From NCBI RefSeq assembly GCF_002220775.1, contig NZ_CP019685.1, positions 1,488,001 through 1,552,000 on the forward strand: a stretch of DNA of 64,000 nt, read 5' to 3'. The DNA comes from Campylobacter sputorum. GTDB lineage: Bacteria; Campylobacterota; Campylobacteria; Campylobacterales; Campylobacteraceae. The notes under the pieces are model-generated. The model saw only the letters and a program-made list of their open reading frames with translations, was not told where the DNA came from and did no database searches. A program made the position numbers and the translations under genes. Of this stretch, positions 42,124-51,836 are shown piece by piece. The first letter of the stretch is position 1. Every line of letters starts with the position of its first letter.

Positions 42124-43176
42124 TTAAAATTGTAGATGTTTCCACTCTAAAACCTCGCCTTTTTTTATGTCTTTGCTTAGTTTAAGTCCTATAACTTTAT
42201 GCTTATCAAATGGAGATATACCATAACCTGGACGAAGCATATCAATATCTTCTTCTTTGATTATCTCCCCTGCTTTTAAATCTTTTTTTGTGTGCAAAGA
42301 TCTAGTTGCCCAGTGTTTTTCAGATATTTCATTTTGAGGTAAAATCTTTCTTTGATTTCCAAAAGCAACTTCTAAATTTCTAACCTCATTTACTATATTT
42401 TTCATATCCGCTGGATCCATACTAAACCAATGATCTGGTCCTTTTAAATTTTTATCTATCGTAAAATGTTTTTCTATGATTTTTGCACCAAAACAAATAG
42501 CTCCAAGCGTTGCAGTTATGCCAAGAGAGTGATCTGAAAAGCCTATGACATGCTCAGGATACATCTGTTTTAAAGTTTTTATGACATTTAGATTCATATC
42601 TTTCATTTTTGATGGATAATTCGCCACGCAATGAAGCAAACATAGATCTTGTGTGCCATTTTCTTCAAGCAAATTTATTGCCATATCCATTTCAGCAAGT
42701 GTGCATTTGCCGGTTGAAAGAAAAACGGGCTTTTTAAGCTTAGCTACAAATTCAAGCATATCTACATAATTTACATCAGAAGATGCGATTTTATAAATCG
42801 GGTTATTTAGTTTTTCTAAAAACTCAACACCCTCTAAGCTAAAAGGCGTAGAAAAGCAGATAAGATCTTTTTTAGCCGCATAATCATAAATTTCTTTATG
42901 AAATTCTCTCTTAAATGTTACCATATCAAACATCTCTTTTAGTGTTTGCGTAGTGTGCTCATTTTTGCCGTATTTGTAAGTGTATTGCATATCTTTATTT
43001 GAAAGAAGCTCTTCGGTTGTGTAGGTCTGAAATTTAACAGCATCAACCCCACACTCATAAGCCGCATCAATGCTTTCTTTTGCCAAAGATATATCGCCGT
43101 TGTGGTTTGCACCAATTTCAGCTACAATGAAAGCTGGGGCATCGTTTGATATCACTTTACCATTTATATTTATCAA
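42124..43176 (-). CDS. Nonulosonic acid synthase (NeuB/PseI family)
   Basis: 350 residues. NeuB TIM barrel: AEIGANHNGD, AVKFQTYTTEELL, KIASSDVNY, STGKCTLAEMD, GFSDHSLG and IEKHFTIDKNLKGPDHWFSMDP, plus a C-terminal SAF antifreeze-like domain (about 290-350, RSLHTKKDLKAGEII). It condenses a 6-deoxy-diacetamido hexose (or ManNAc) with phosphoenolpyruvate. The GPDH motif is more NeuB/LegI-like, but the PseG- and PseF-type partners argue for pseudaminic acid. The start is TTG 43176 with AAAGGA, overlapping the previous stop (TTGA). Confidence 0.85.
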   Translation of the reverse strand: MININGKVISNDAPAFIVAEIGANHNGDISLAKESIDAAYECGVDAVKFQTYTTEELLSNKDMQYTYKYGKNEHTTQTLKEMFDMVTFKREFHKEIYDYAAKKDLICFSTPFSLEGVEFLEKLNNPIYKIASSDVNYVDMLEFVAKLKKPVFLSTGKCTLAEMDMAINLLEENGTQDLCLLHCVANYPSKMKDMNLNVIKTLKQMYPEHVIGFSDHSLGITATLGAICFGAKIIEKHFTIDKNLKGPDHWFSMDPADMKNIVNEVRNLEVAFGNQRKILPQNEISEKHWATRSLHTKKDLKAGEIIKEEDIDMLRPGYGISPFDKHKVIGLKLSKDIKKGEVLEWKHLQF

Positions 43177-44123
43177 ATTTTATCCTTTGTTATAATACTT
43201 TCTATATTTTTTAACGCACTGCCATCTATAAGTTTATAAGCATAAGCACATTTTTCATTTACATCGGCAATTTTTAAATTTATTAAATTATCATAAGCAC
43301 TATTTATATCAAAAAGATCATTTATCATACCAAGTTTGGCGAAATTTTCCACACAATACGCAAGATAGCTCCACCTAACTCCACAAACAGGCACACCAAG
43401 CATCATCGCCTCATATGTGCTCATTCCACCAAGAGTTACTAAAATATCATTTTGTAAAAGCAAATTTATAAGATTTTTTGGGCTATTAACATAAGTAATA
43501 TTTGGTTTTTTGATTTTTGCTATCGCTTCTTTTCTATTTTCACTCATCGCTGGGCCTAAAACTATGGTGTAATTATACTTATCATCGTTTATAACATTTG
43601 CAAAATATTCACTAAAATTTGCAGGGTCAGCTCCTCCAAAACTAATTAAAACATTTTTTATACTTTGCAAATTTGTATTTTTTTTACGATATTTTAGTAA
43701 ATCTTGCGAGATTATATAATACTCAAAACCACGATAAATTTCATAATTTCCTTTTTTAATCTCATAATCAAATCCATCCATCACAACAAGTATATCAGGC
43801 TCAAAACCAAACTCAATGCTATTGAAATGAATAATCTTTTTTACACCACATTCTAAGCGTAAAATATCGCTTAATTTTTTATTTGCATCTAGTAAATCAC
43901 ATATATAAATTTGCGGTTTTATGCCTTTTATAATTTTTAATGAGTTGTCTAAATTTTTACTTCTAAGGCTATTTTTATGCTTATATCTTGTAAAAAGCTC
44001 CTCGCTACATTCAAAAATAGCTGTAACTTCGTGCTTATCGCAAAGAAATTTAAGCAACTCAAAACATCTCGAAAGATTGCCTATGCCTATATTTTCGTTA
44101 CCTCTTGCATGAATTACTATCAT
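43173..44123 (-). CDS. PseG-like UDP-sugar hydrolase
   Basis: 316 residues from ATG 44123 (AAAGG upstream; the frame opening at 44162 is longer without a ribosome site). GT-B-like fold related to MurG, as in PseG, which removes UDP from UDP-2,4-diacetamido-trideoxy-altrose: NIGIGNLSRCFELLKFL in the N-terminal loop, ISFGGADPANFSEYF at the domain junction, and TLGGMSTYEAMMLGVPVCGV near the UDP site. It is co-transcribed with and just ahead of the NeuB/PseI-like gene. A plain glycosyltransferase role is the main alternative. Confidence 0.75.
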   Translation of the reverse strand: MIVIHARGNENIGIGNLSRCFELLKFLCDKHEVTAIFECSEELFTRYKHKNSLRSKNLDNSLKIIKGIKPQIYICDLLDANKKLSDILRLECGVKKIIHFNSIEFGFEPDILVVMDGFDYEIKKGNYEIYRGFEYYIISQDLLKYRKKNTNLQSIKNVLISFGGADPANFSEYFANVINDDKYNYTIVLGPAMSENRKEAIAKIKKPNITYVNSPKNLINLLLQNDILVTLGGMSTYEAMMLGVPVCGVRWSYLAYCVENFAKLGMINDLFDINSAYDNLINLKIADVNEKCAYAYKLIDGSALKNIESIITKDKI

Positions 44124-44267
44124 TTTAAACCTTTGTTTGGATATTATATAAAAAAAATCCAAATATAAATTTTTATTTATAAAATACAGGTTTTTTTATT
44201 TCTAAGTAATATCAAAGCCTTAAAAAGCAATAATTTCAAAAAATACTTCAAATTTAAAGGCTATTAA

Positions 44268-45422
44268 ATGACTATAGATGAGATAAAAACCCCAGCTTAT
44301 GTGTGCGAAGAGGAAAAACTGATATCAAATTTACAAATTCTAAATGAAATCTCACAAAAAAGTGGAGCAAAAGTGCTTTGTGCATTGAAAGGTTTTGCTT
44401 TTTCTCTAGCAATGCCATATATTGATAAATACCTAAATGGCGTTACTTGTAGTGGATTACACGAAGCAAAATATGCTAAAGAATTTATAAAAAATGGCGA
44501 AATTCACACCTATTCTCCAGCCTTTAAAGATGAGGATATAGATGAGATACTAAATATCTCAAATCATATAGTTTTTAATAGCTTCAATCAAGTGCTTAAA
44601 TTTAAAACAAAAGCCTTGAAAAACTCAGTTCATACCGCAATAAGGCTAAATCCAGAAACTTCATTTTCACCAACTGATAGTTATAATCCTTGCTCAAGAT
44701 TTAGCCGCCTTGGTATGACAAAAGCAAATTTGCTTTTAGCCATGCAAAAAGACGCCACATTTTTAGATGATATAGAAGGATTTCATTTTCACGCACTCTG
44801 TGAAGAAAGTAGCGAGAGCTTAGAAATAGTTTTGAATGAATTTGAAGGAAAATTTGGAGAATTTATAAAAAAGGTTAAATTTGTAAATTTTGGTGGCGGA
44901 CATCATATCACAAAAAATGGCTACAACACAGAACTTTTAATAAATTTAATAACCAAATTTAGACAAAAATACGGTGTTGAGGTTTATTTAGAACCAGGGG
45001 AAGCAGTTGGATGGCAAACAGGATACTTAGTAAGTTCAATCCTTGATATAGTAGAAAATGAAACAAATATAGCTATCCTTGATACTTCAGCTGAAGCTCA
45101 TATGCCAGATACTATTATCATGCCATATCGTCCAGATGTTAGAAATGAGAGTAAAAATGGTAAATTTATATATAGATTTGGTGGAAACACTTGTCTTGCA
45201 GGTGATATCATCGGACAAGATGCAGGAAATTCTGAATATAAATTTGATTTACCTTTAAAAATAGGCGATAAAATAATTTTCGAAGACCAAATTCATTATA
45301 CAATAGTAAAAAATACTACATTTAACGGAATAAAACTTCCTGATTTGCATTTAGTAGATAAAAATGGAGATGTTATATCTTCTAAATTTTTTGGATATGA
45401 AGAGTATAAAAACAGAAACTAG
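44268..45422 (+). CDS. nspC: Carboxynorspermidine/carboxyspermidine decarboxylase
   Basis: 384-residue PLP decarboxylase of the alanine-racemase fold that removes CO2 from carboxy(nor)spermidine, the last step in the alternative polyamine route used by Campylobacter. The PLP Lys is in LCALKGFAF; GFHFHALCE, NFGGGHHITK and EPGEAVGWQTGY bind PLP and the active-site dimer partner; GNTCLAGDIIG carries the catalytic Cys loop. The partner dehydrogenase (carboxyspermidine synthase) is not adjacent. Confidence 0.93.
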   Translation: MTIDEIKTPAYVCEEEKLISNLQILNEISQKSGAKVLCALKGFAFSLAMPYIDKYLNGVTCSGLHEAKYAKEFIKNGEIHTYSPAFKDEDIDEILNISNHIVFNSFNQVLKFKTKALKNSVHTAIRLNPETSFSPTDSYNPCSRFSRLGMTKANLLLAMQKDATFLDDIEGFHFHALCEESSESLEIVLNEFEGKFGEFIKKVKFVNFGGGHHITKNGYNTELLINLITKFRQKYGVEVYLEPGEAVGWQTGYLVSSILDIVENETNIAILDTSAEAHMPDTIIMPYRPDVRNESKNGKFIYRFGGNTCLAGDIIGQDAGNSEYKFDLPLKIGDKIIFEDQIHYTIVKNTTFNGIKLPDLHLVDKNGDVISSKFFGYEEYKNRN

Positions 45423-45731
45423 CAAATTTTTAATATTAAAAGAGTATTTATTATTAAATTTTGCTTATATATTGCTTATAAATTTATAAATTCAGGATAT
45501 GATTTATAAATTTAATCTTTAATTATTATTTTTAAATTTTAAATTTAATCCATTTTTTATATTTTTCATATTTGCTGATAAACTGACACATTGGTGCTTT
45601 TATAAATATTCTAAAATAGCATATTTAAGCTAATTTTAATAATAAAAACTAGAAATTTTAAATCACATCTAATTAAACAAATTTGTAGTAAATTCCATAC
45701 GATGAATTAAATTTATAAGGGTAAATAAAAA
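45423..45731 (+). other. Intergenic region between nspC and the formate dehydrogenase operon
   Basis: 309 bases, very A+T-rich, with no plausible coding frame on either strand. It must contain the fdh operon promoter, but no clear -10/-35 pair could be singled out. TTGCTTATA occurs twice near 45461-45482. The ribosome site for the next gene (AAGGG) is at about 45717. Confidence 0.5.
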
Positions 45732-46445
45732 GTGGAAAACTTAAATTTGGCTAGAGGGTTATATTATTCGCTATTTTCAAAACTATTTATTTTTACTACA
45801 AAAAATGATAGATTTGATGGCGTAAAAGAAAAACTTCTTCTCATTTGCCAAAATCCGCTCGATGATGAGAGTTTGTACGCTGCTAATAGATTATTAATGA
45901 GCTTTGATGGCAATCTTGAAAAAATAATATCTGAGTATGATAACATTTTCCATACCCCACCAAAACCACTTAGAACCACTATCAGTTATTTTGATGAAGG
46001 TAGAGAGATAGGCGAAGCTTGTGTGAAAATCAAAAAGATAACAGCACAAACAGATATAAGAAAAGATAAGGATAAATTTAAAGAAAGTGAAGATAGTTTT
46101 GGTTTTATTTTCACACTAATGGGATATATGATATCTCAAAATATACAAAATGGCGATAAATTTGAACATCTTTGCGAAGAACTTTTTGTAAATTACATAA
46201 ATCCTTTTATAGATGAGTTTATAAACTCTATATTAACTCATCCAAAAGCATCTATATACAAAGATATCGCGATTATAATGGCTAATTTTGTTGAGTTTGA
46301 AAGAGCTTATTTTGTCCAAAGCAAACCTGATACGCAAAAACATAAACAAGTTAGCAATGACCTTTCAAGATCTGAAATGATAAGAAGAGAAGTTAATAAA
46401 GCTAGAAAAAATAAGGAGAAAGAAAATGAAAGAAAAAAGGCGTGA
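45732..46445 (+). CDS. TorD/DmsD-family formate dehydrogenase chaperone
   Basis: 237 residues from GTG, all-helical. It resembles TorD-family redox-enzyme maturation proteins: N-terminal ARGLYYSLFSKLF, the central EYDNIFHTPP followed by ISYFDEGREIGEAC, and DSFGFIFTLMGYM. The last 40 residues are a charged, Lys/Arg-rich tail. Chaperones of this family bind the Tat signal and help insert molybdenum/tungsten cofactor. Position just ahead of fdhA is the same as for Cj1514c in C. jejuni. Confidence 0.82.
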   Translation: MENLNLARGLYYSLFSKLFIFTTKNDRFDGVKEKLLLICQNPLDDESLYAANRLLMSFDGNLEKIISEYDNIFHTPPKPLRTTISYFDEGREIGEACVKIKKITAQTDIRKDKDKFKESEDSFGFIFTLMGYMISQNIQNGDKFEHLCEELFVNYINPFIDEFINSILTHPKASIYKDIAIIMANFVEFERAYFVQSKPDTQKHKQVSNDLSRSEMIRREVNKARKNKEKENERKKA

Positions 46446-46608
46446 TTTTTTAAAAAACGCAGCCATGGTAGCTAGTGGTATTACAGTTGCAAGCGTTCCA
46501 GCTTTAGCCGTTAAACTTGAAGATATTAAAAAAGATAGCGGTAAAAAAACCGAAGTTTTATATCAAAAAAACCCTACTTGGGAATTTTATTATAAACAAG
46601 CACATTAA
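46426..46608 (+). CDS. Small Tat-signal protein of the formate dehydrogenase operon
   Basis: 60 residues with a twin-arginine signal (KRRDFLKNAAMVASG) and a hydrophobic stretch to about residue 27, followed by a short polar part ending WEFYYKQAH. It overlaps the chaperone gene and precedes fdhA. Proteins of this type sit beside fdhA in epsilonproteobacteria (Cj1513c position) and are thought to be accessory subunits or escort factors; the function is not established. Confidence 0.8.
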   Translation: MKEKRRDFLKNAAMVASGITVASVPALAVKLEDIKKDSGKKTEVLYQKNPTWEFYYKQAH

Positions 46609-46622
46609 GAAAGGATAAAAAT

Positions 46623-49424
46623 ATGTCAATAAGTCATAATAAGATAGGTCGTAGATCTTTTCTTAAAATGGCAGCACTTTCTAGTAGCGTAGGACTTGGC
46701 ACATTAAGTCTAGCCGATGTTACAAGAAAAGCCACACAAGAAGAGATGAAAAACCCGTTTCCAAACTCAAAACTTGTTAAGTCAGTATGCACAGCATGTT
46801 CTGTTGGATGCGGTGTTATAGCAGAAGTTCAAGATGGTGTTTGGGTAAGACAAGAAGTAGCTCAAGATCACCCAATCAGTGCTGGAGGGCATTGTTGCAA
46901 AGGATCTGACATGGTTGATATGGTTAGATCATCTGTTAGATTAAAATACCCTATGGAAAAAGTTAATGGAGAATGGAAAAGAATAAGCTACGAAGAAGCT
47001 TTTGATAAAATAGGAGCAAAGCTAAAAGCTCTAAGAGAAGAAAATCCAGAACAAGCTATGTTTTTAGGCTCTGCAAAAACTAGTAATGAGCAAGCGTATT
47101 ATATACGAAAATTTGCAGCATTTTATGGAACAAATAATATAGATCATCAAGCTAGAATTTGACATAGTGCAACAGTCGCCGGTGTGGCGAATACTTGGGG
47201 TTATGGCGCTATGACAAATCACCTTGGAGATATACAAAAAAGTAAAGCTATAATTATATTTGGAGCAAATCCTGCTGTAAATCATCCTGTTGGTTTTAGA
47301 CACTTTTTACTTGCTAAACAAAAAGGTGCAAAACTAATAGTTGTAGATCCTAGATTTACACATACTGCTGCTAAGGCTGATTATTTTGCACAAATTAGAC
47401 CAGGAACCGATATAGCATTTATATATGGTATGCTTAACATTATTTTCAAAAATGGATGGGAAGATAAAGAGTATATAGAAAAAAGAACTTATGGAATGGA
47501 AGCAATTATAGAAGAAGCTAAAAAATGGACTCCTGAAGTTGTTGAAGATGTAACTAGTGTAAAAAAAGAAATTTTAGAAGAAATTGCTAAAGTTTATGCA
47601 CAAAATAGACCTGGAACACTCATTTGGGCTATGGGCTTAACTCAGCACACAATAGGCACATCAAACACAAGAATGGCTCCAATCTTGCAATTAGTTCTTG
47701 GAAATGTTGGTGTTGAAGGCGGAGGAACAAATATATTAAGAGGGCACGATAATGTTCAAGGTGCTTCTGATATGGGATGTTTGAGTGAAAATTTACCAGG
47801 GTATTATGATCTTAACGAAACTTCATGGAAATGGTTTAGCAACCAATGGGGTGTAAGTCATGAATGGATGAAAAGTAGATTCATAAATGAAGATATGATG
47901 TATAAAAAAGGCTTTACACTTGCTAGATGGTGGGCTGGGGTTTTAAATGGTAAAGACGGAAACGATCCTATAGATAATGCTGGAACAAGCTTAAAAGCAT
48001 TGGTTGTGCTAGGAAATGGTATAACTTCAACTGCACAACAAGCTAAAGTAAAAGAAGGTCTTGATAATCTTGATTTGTTAGTACTAGCAGACCCATTTGT
48101 AAACGAAGCTGGTATAATAACGGATAAAAAAGATAATATTTTCTTGCTTCCAACAGCAACACAGTTTGAAACATCAGGATCAGTTGTTGCAACAAATAGA
48201 AGTGGCCAATGGAGATATCAAGTAGTTGAACCATTATATGAATGCAAACCCGATCAAGAAATTTTATTTGAACTTGCAAAAAGAATTGGCTTTTACGACG
48301 AATATACAAAAACTATAAGAGATGATAATGGTAATATAAACTGGCCAGAAGCTGCTACAAGAGAGATAGCAAACACTCTTAAAAGTATCGGTTACACAGG
48401 ATGGACTCCAGAAAGACTTAAAAAACACACAGATAACTGGGATAAATTTGACCAAATTACACTAAAAGGAAGTGGTGAATTTGAAAACGAATATTATGGT
48501 CTACCTTGGCCATGTTGGAGCGAAAAACATCCAGGAAGTCCAAATTTATATAATATAAATTTACCTGTAAGTAAGGGCGGTATGGGATTTAGAGCAAGAT
48601 TTGGACATATAAGAGATGGTAAAAATTTACTTGCAGAAGAAGGGTCTGCACCAGTTGATTCTAGTATAAATGGGGGATATCCACAAATTACTAAAGAAAA
48701 CATAGAAAAAGTTTTAGGAATTACTCTAAGCGAAGAAGAAAAAGCTAAGATGGGTAATAGCTGGTCAACAGATGCTAGTAATATAATTGCTCAAAAATGC
48801 CTTGAAAAAGAGATAGCACCTTATGGCAATGCTAAAGCTAGAGCTATAGCTTGGAATTTTGTTGATCAAATTCCACTTCATAGAGAACCTCTCCATTCAC
48901 CAAGACAAGATTTAGTAGAGAAGTATCCAACTTTTGAAGATCAAGAAAATCAATACAGAGTATTTACTAGATTTAAATCCATTCAATCAGCTAAAAATTA
49001 TAGTAAGGAATTTCCTATAAATTTAATCACAGCTAGGCTTGTAAATCTAAATGGTGCAGGTATGGAAAATAGGGCTAGTATGTATTTAACTAGATTAACC
49101 CCAGAGATGTTTTGTGATATAAATCCAGCTCTTGCAGCAAAATATGATATAAAAGATGGCTCTATGATGAAAATTCATAGCCCAGAAGGTACTTGGATAA
49201 AAGTAAAAGCAAGATTTACACACGCTGTAAATGAAAAAAGTATATTCTTGCCTTTCCACTTTACTGGAATTATGCAAGGTGTTGATATGACTAAGAATTT
49301 TCCAGCAGGAACAGCGCCTTATGCAAGCGGAGAGAGTGCAAATACCGTTACAAACTATGGATATGATATATCATGTCAAATTCCAGAAACAAAAGGCGGT
49401 TTATGCCGCATAGAAAAAGCTTAA
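46623..49424 (+). CDS. fdhA: Formate dehydrogenase catalytic subunit FdhA, selenocysteine-containing
   Basis: A single gene of 933 residues in which TGA at 47160-47162 encodes selenocysteine (U180) in ARI-U-HSATVAG. Frame is continuous on both sides, and the residues around it match the molybdo/tungsto-bis-MGD active site of FdhA. A Tat signal (GRRSFLKMAA) marks periplasmic export. A [4Fe-4S] site is in CTACSVGCG with GGHCCKG. Later segments, such as NPAVNHPVGFRH, WAMGLTQHT, GGTNILRGHDNVQGASDMG and the C-terminal TARLVNLNGAGMENRASMY, bind the cofactor. It oxidises formate to CO2 and passes electrons to FdhB. Confidence 0.96.
47160..47190 (+). promoter_or_regulatory. UGA recoding site with SECIS-like hairpin in fdhA
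   Basis: The UGA (47160-47162) is followed after 13 bases by TCGCC (47176-47180), loop GGTGT (47181-47185) and GGCGA (47186-47190). The stem is perfect, and GGU in the loop, the stem length and the distance all fit bacterial SECIS elements that recruit SelB. The arrangement resembles fdhF/fdnG of E. coli. Confidence 0.85.
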
Positions 49425-49434
49425 GGAGCAAAAC

Positions 49435-50028
49435 ATGTCAGCTATAAGAATGAAATTTTTATGTGATTTAGATAGATGTATAGACTGCAATGGTTGCTCT
49501 GTTGCTTGCGATGATGCACATGAGTTGCCACTTGGAATTAGAAGAAGAAGAGTTATAACTTTAAACGAAGGAATTCCAGGTAAAGAGGTATCAAGCACCA
49601 TTGCTTGTATGCACTGCTCTGATGCACCTTGTGCACAAGTTTGTCCTGTTGATTGTTTTTATATAAGAGAAGATGCTATAGTTTTACACGATAAAGACAT
49701 ATGCATTGGATGTGGATACTGCTTATATGCGTGTCCGTTTGGTGCGCCACAATTTCCAAAAAGTGGAATTTTTGGTGCAAAAGGTGCAATGGATAAATGT
49801 ACAATGTGTGCCGGTGGTCCAAAACCAACAAACTCAGAAGAAGAAAGACATATGTATGGTCAAAATAGAATTTCTGAAGGAAAAGTTCCTGTTTGTGCCG
49901 CAATGTGCTCTACAAAAGCTCTACTTGTCGGCAATAGCGAAGAAGTAGACGCTATATATAGAGCAAGAGTAGCAGAGAGAAAAAGTCAAAATGGAGAACT
50001 AGGAACTCCTAAAGAAAATATTTTTTAA
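49435..50028 (+). CDS. fdhB: Formate dehydrogenase iron-sulfur subunit FdhB
   Basis: 197-residue polyferredoxin-like subunit carrying electrons from FdhA to the cytochrome b subunit. Four Cys clusters: CDLDRCIDCNGCSVACDD, CMHCSDAPCAQVCPVDC, CIGCGYCLYACPFGAPQF and CTMCAGGP with the later CAAMC. The absence of a C-terminal membrane anchor fits the Campylobacter/Wolinella FdhB form. AAGGAG is found before the ATG at 49435. Confidence 0.95.
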   Translation: MSAIRMKFLCDLDRCIDCNGCSVACDDAHELPLGIRRRRVITLNEGIPGKEVSSTIACMHCSDAPCAQVCPVDCFYIREDAIVLHDKDICIGCGYCLYACPFGAPQFPKSGIFGAKGAMDKCTMCAGGPKPTNSEEERHMYGQNRISEGKVPVCAAMCSTKALLVGNSEEVDAIYRARVAERKSQNGELGTPKENIF

Positions 50029-50034
50029 ACAAAC

Positions 50035-50068
50035 TGTGCTATAATAGTTTAAAACTATTTATAGTACA
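50035..50068 (+). promoter_or_regulatory. Imperfect hairpin with embedded TATAAT between fdhB and fdhC
   Basis: GTGCTATAATAGTTT (from 50036) pairs, with one bulge and one mismatch, with AAACTATTTATAGTAC (to about 50067). TATAAT occupies 50039-50044. It could be an internal promoter/operator or a transcript-processing hairpin that sets unequal levels of FdhB and FdhC. Confidence 0.35.
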
Positions 50069-50099
50069 AGTTTATGATATTAAAATTTAAAGGAATTCT

Positions 50100-51041
50100 A
50101 TGAAAAAATTACTTTTTTTATTTAGTTTTTCGTGTTTTGCATTTGGAAATGAGTTTTTAGAAAAGCTTCAACACGATAGTCCAGTTTGGGCTGAAGGTCG
50201 TATACAAAACATTGATAGCTATTACAATGGATTTGCGTCTTTTTTTGTTAATTGGCAAAGCAATGGTTATTTTGCTTGGCTTGCTGCTGGTGCAATAATA
50301 GCTGTTATTTTAGCTTTTGTGGGGCATTATGCAATAGTTGGTCCAAAAATATTTTCTCATCATCATGGCAAAATATATGCTTTTAATAGCATAGAAAGAT
50401 TAATTCATCTTCTTGCTGCTGTTGCTTGGGTTATTTTAGTTCCAACAGGACTTATAATAATGTTTGGAGATGAATTTGGTGGAGGATTTTTTGTAAGATT
50501 GTGTAAAAATTTACACGGGTTAGCTACGATAATTTTTACAATCTCACTTATACCAATGTTTTTATTTTGGTTTGTAAGAATGCTACCTGCAACTTATGAT
50601 ATCAAATGGATGTTTATGGTTGGTGGATATCTTTCAAAAAACAAGCAGCCAATACCAGCTGGCAAATTTAATGCTGGTCAAAAAGCTTGGTTTTGGGTCG
50701 CTACTGTTGGTGGTTTTTTCATGATATTAACAGGTGCAAGTATGTTTTATCTTGATTATAATATCTCTTCATTAAGAGAAATTATGGGAATGAGTCAAAT
50801 AGAAATTTTAAGATTATCTGCTATTATTCATAATATTTTAGGAGCTGCTTGTGCCGTATTTTTATTAGTTCATATCTATATGGCTGTTTTTGCTATAAAA
50901 GGCTCAATACACTCTATCATAACAGGATACAAAGAAGAAGAAGAAGTTTATATACTTCATCACTATTGGTATCAAGAGTTAGTAAGAAAAGGACAAATTC
51001 AAAAATCAACTTTTGAAAACCAATATAAAAATCTAGCGTAA
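50100..51041 (+). CDS. fdhC: Formate dehydrogenase cytochrome b subunit FdhC
   Basis: 313-residue membrane subunit that passes electrons from FdhB to menaquinone. It has an N-terminal signal-like stretch (1-16) and then membrane helices at about 58-80, 105-130, 145-170, 205-230 and 250-275. The haem-ligand histidines are in IERLIHLLAAVAW, NLHGLATI and IIHNILGAACAVFLLVHIYM. Longer than E. coli FdnI (217) because of the N-terminal extension, as is usual for Campylobacter. AAAGGAATTCT precedes the ATG. Confidence 0.93.
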   Translation: MKKLLFLFSFSCFAFGNEFLEKLQHDSPVWAEGRIQNIDSYYNGFASFFVNWQSNGYFAWLAAGAIIAVILAFVGHYAIVGPKIFSHHHGKIYAFNSIERLIHLLAAVAWVILVPTGLIIMFGDEFGGGFFVRLCKNLHGLATIIFTISLIPMFLFWFVRMLPATYDIKWMFMVGGYLSKNKQPIPAGKFNAGQKAWFWVATVGGFFMILTGASMFYLDYNISSLREIMGMSQIEILRLSAIIHNILGAACAVFLLVHIYMAVFAIKGSIHSIITGYKEEEEVYILHHYWYQELVRKGQIQKSTFENQYKNLA

Positions 51042-51053
51042 GGAGAAAGTTTA

Positions 51054-51836
51054 ATGGAGCCACTTTTTAGCACACAGATTACTAAATATAAAGAGAGTGA
51101 AAGTTTTATTTGTAATGATACTTTAGTTAGAGAAATAAAACTAGAAATTTTAGTAAATGATAAAAAAGTAGGCTCTGTTATGGCAACTCCAGTTGATCAA
51201 AAAGCATTAGCTATTGGATATCTTATGAGCGAAGATATCATATCTAATATTAAAGACATAAAAGAAATTAACGAACTTGAAGATGGTATGAAAATATCAA
51301 TAAAAGCAAATATAAATGAAGATAGTTTAAAAAGGTTAAATGCCGAAGGTGTTGTTATAAGTGGATGTGGTAGAAGCAATACTGCAAACATTGATCCAGA
51401 TGCTATAAATGCCAAAATTATTCAAAATGATATCAAATTTAATAAACACTTAGTGCTTGATCAAATGAGTAAATTTTACACACAATGTGAACTTTATGAA
51501 AAAACAGGATGTGTTCATACTGCAAAACTTTTTGTAGATGAAAACACCTTCTTCATAGGAGAAGATATAGCTCAACACAACACTATAGATAAAGCCATAG
51601 GAAAAGCTAGACTTGCTGGTGTTGATTTAACAAAAACATTTCTTATGGTAAGCGGAAGGCTAAGCTCAGAAATGGTTGCTAAAGCAGTAATGCATCAAAT
51701 TCCACTTCTCGTTTCACGAACCGCTCCAACTTGTCTTGGGGTTATGATAGCAAGGAAATTTAATCTAACATTATGCGGCTTTGCAAGAGGCGAAAATATC
51801 AATGTTTATAGTGCTGAAGAGAGAATTTATGCGTGA
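51054..51836 (+). CDS. fdhD: Formate dehydrogenase sulfur-carrier/accessory protein FdhD
   Basis: 260 residues. FdhD receives sulfur from IscS and transfers it to the bis-MGD cofactor, needed for active FDH. Family marks: LMSEDIIS, VVISGCGRSN with the single Cys105 (E. coli has a CxxC pair at the equivalent loop), EKTGCVHTAKLF, IDKAIGKARLAGVDL, VSGRLSSEMVAKAV and RTAPTCLGVMIA. Overlaps the next gene by eight bases. Confidence 0.93.
   Translation: MEPLFSTQITKYKESESFICNDTLVREIKLEILVNDKKVGSVMATPVDQKALAIGYLMSEDIISNIKDIKEINELEDGMKISIKANINEDSLKRLNAEGVVISGCGRSNTANIDPDAINAKIIQNDIKFNKHLVLDQMSKFYTQCELYEKTGCVHTAKLFVDENTFFIGEDIAQHNTIDKAIGKARLAGVDLTKTFLMVSGRLSSEMVAKAVMHQIPLLVSRTAPTCLGVMIARKFNLTLCGFARGENINVYSAEERIYA

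Noticed and set aside
45461-45482. A pair of TTGCTTATA sequences as a possible direct repeat or regulatory site.
   Set aside because: Only nine bases in very A+T-rich DNA; could easily be chance.
47162-47184. A stop codon splitting fdhA into two genes, the second starting at GTG 47184.
   Set aside because: Both halves are in the same frame, conserved FdhA residues run across the TGA, and a SECIS hairpin follows. It is one selenoprotein gene.
48043-48703. Several open frames on the minus strand inside fdhA.
   Set aside because: They lie opposite a strongly conserved coding region, have no ribosome sites and no recognisable motifs.
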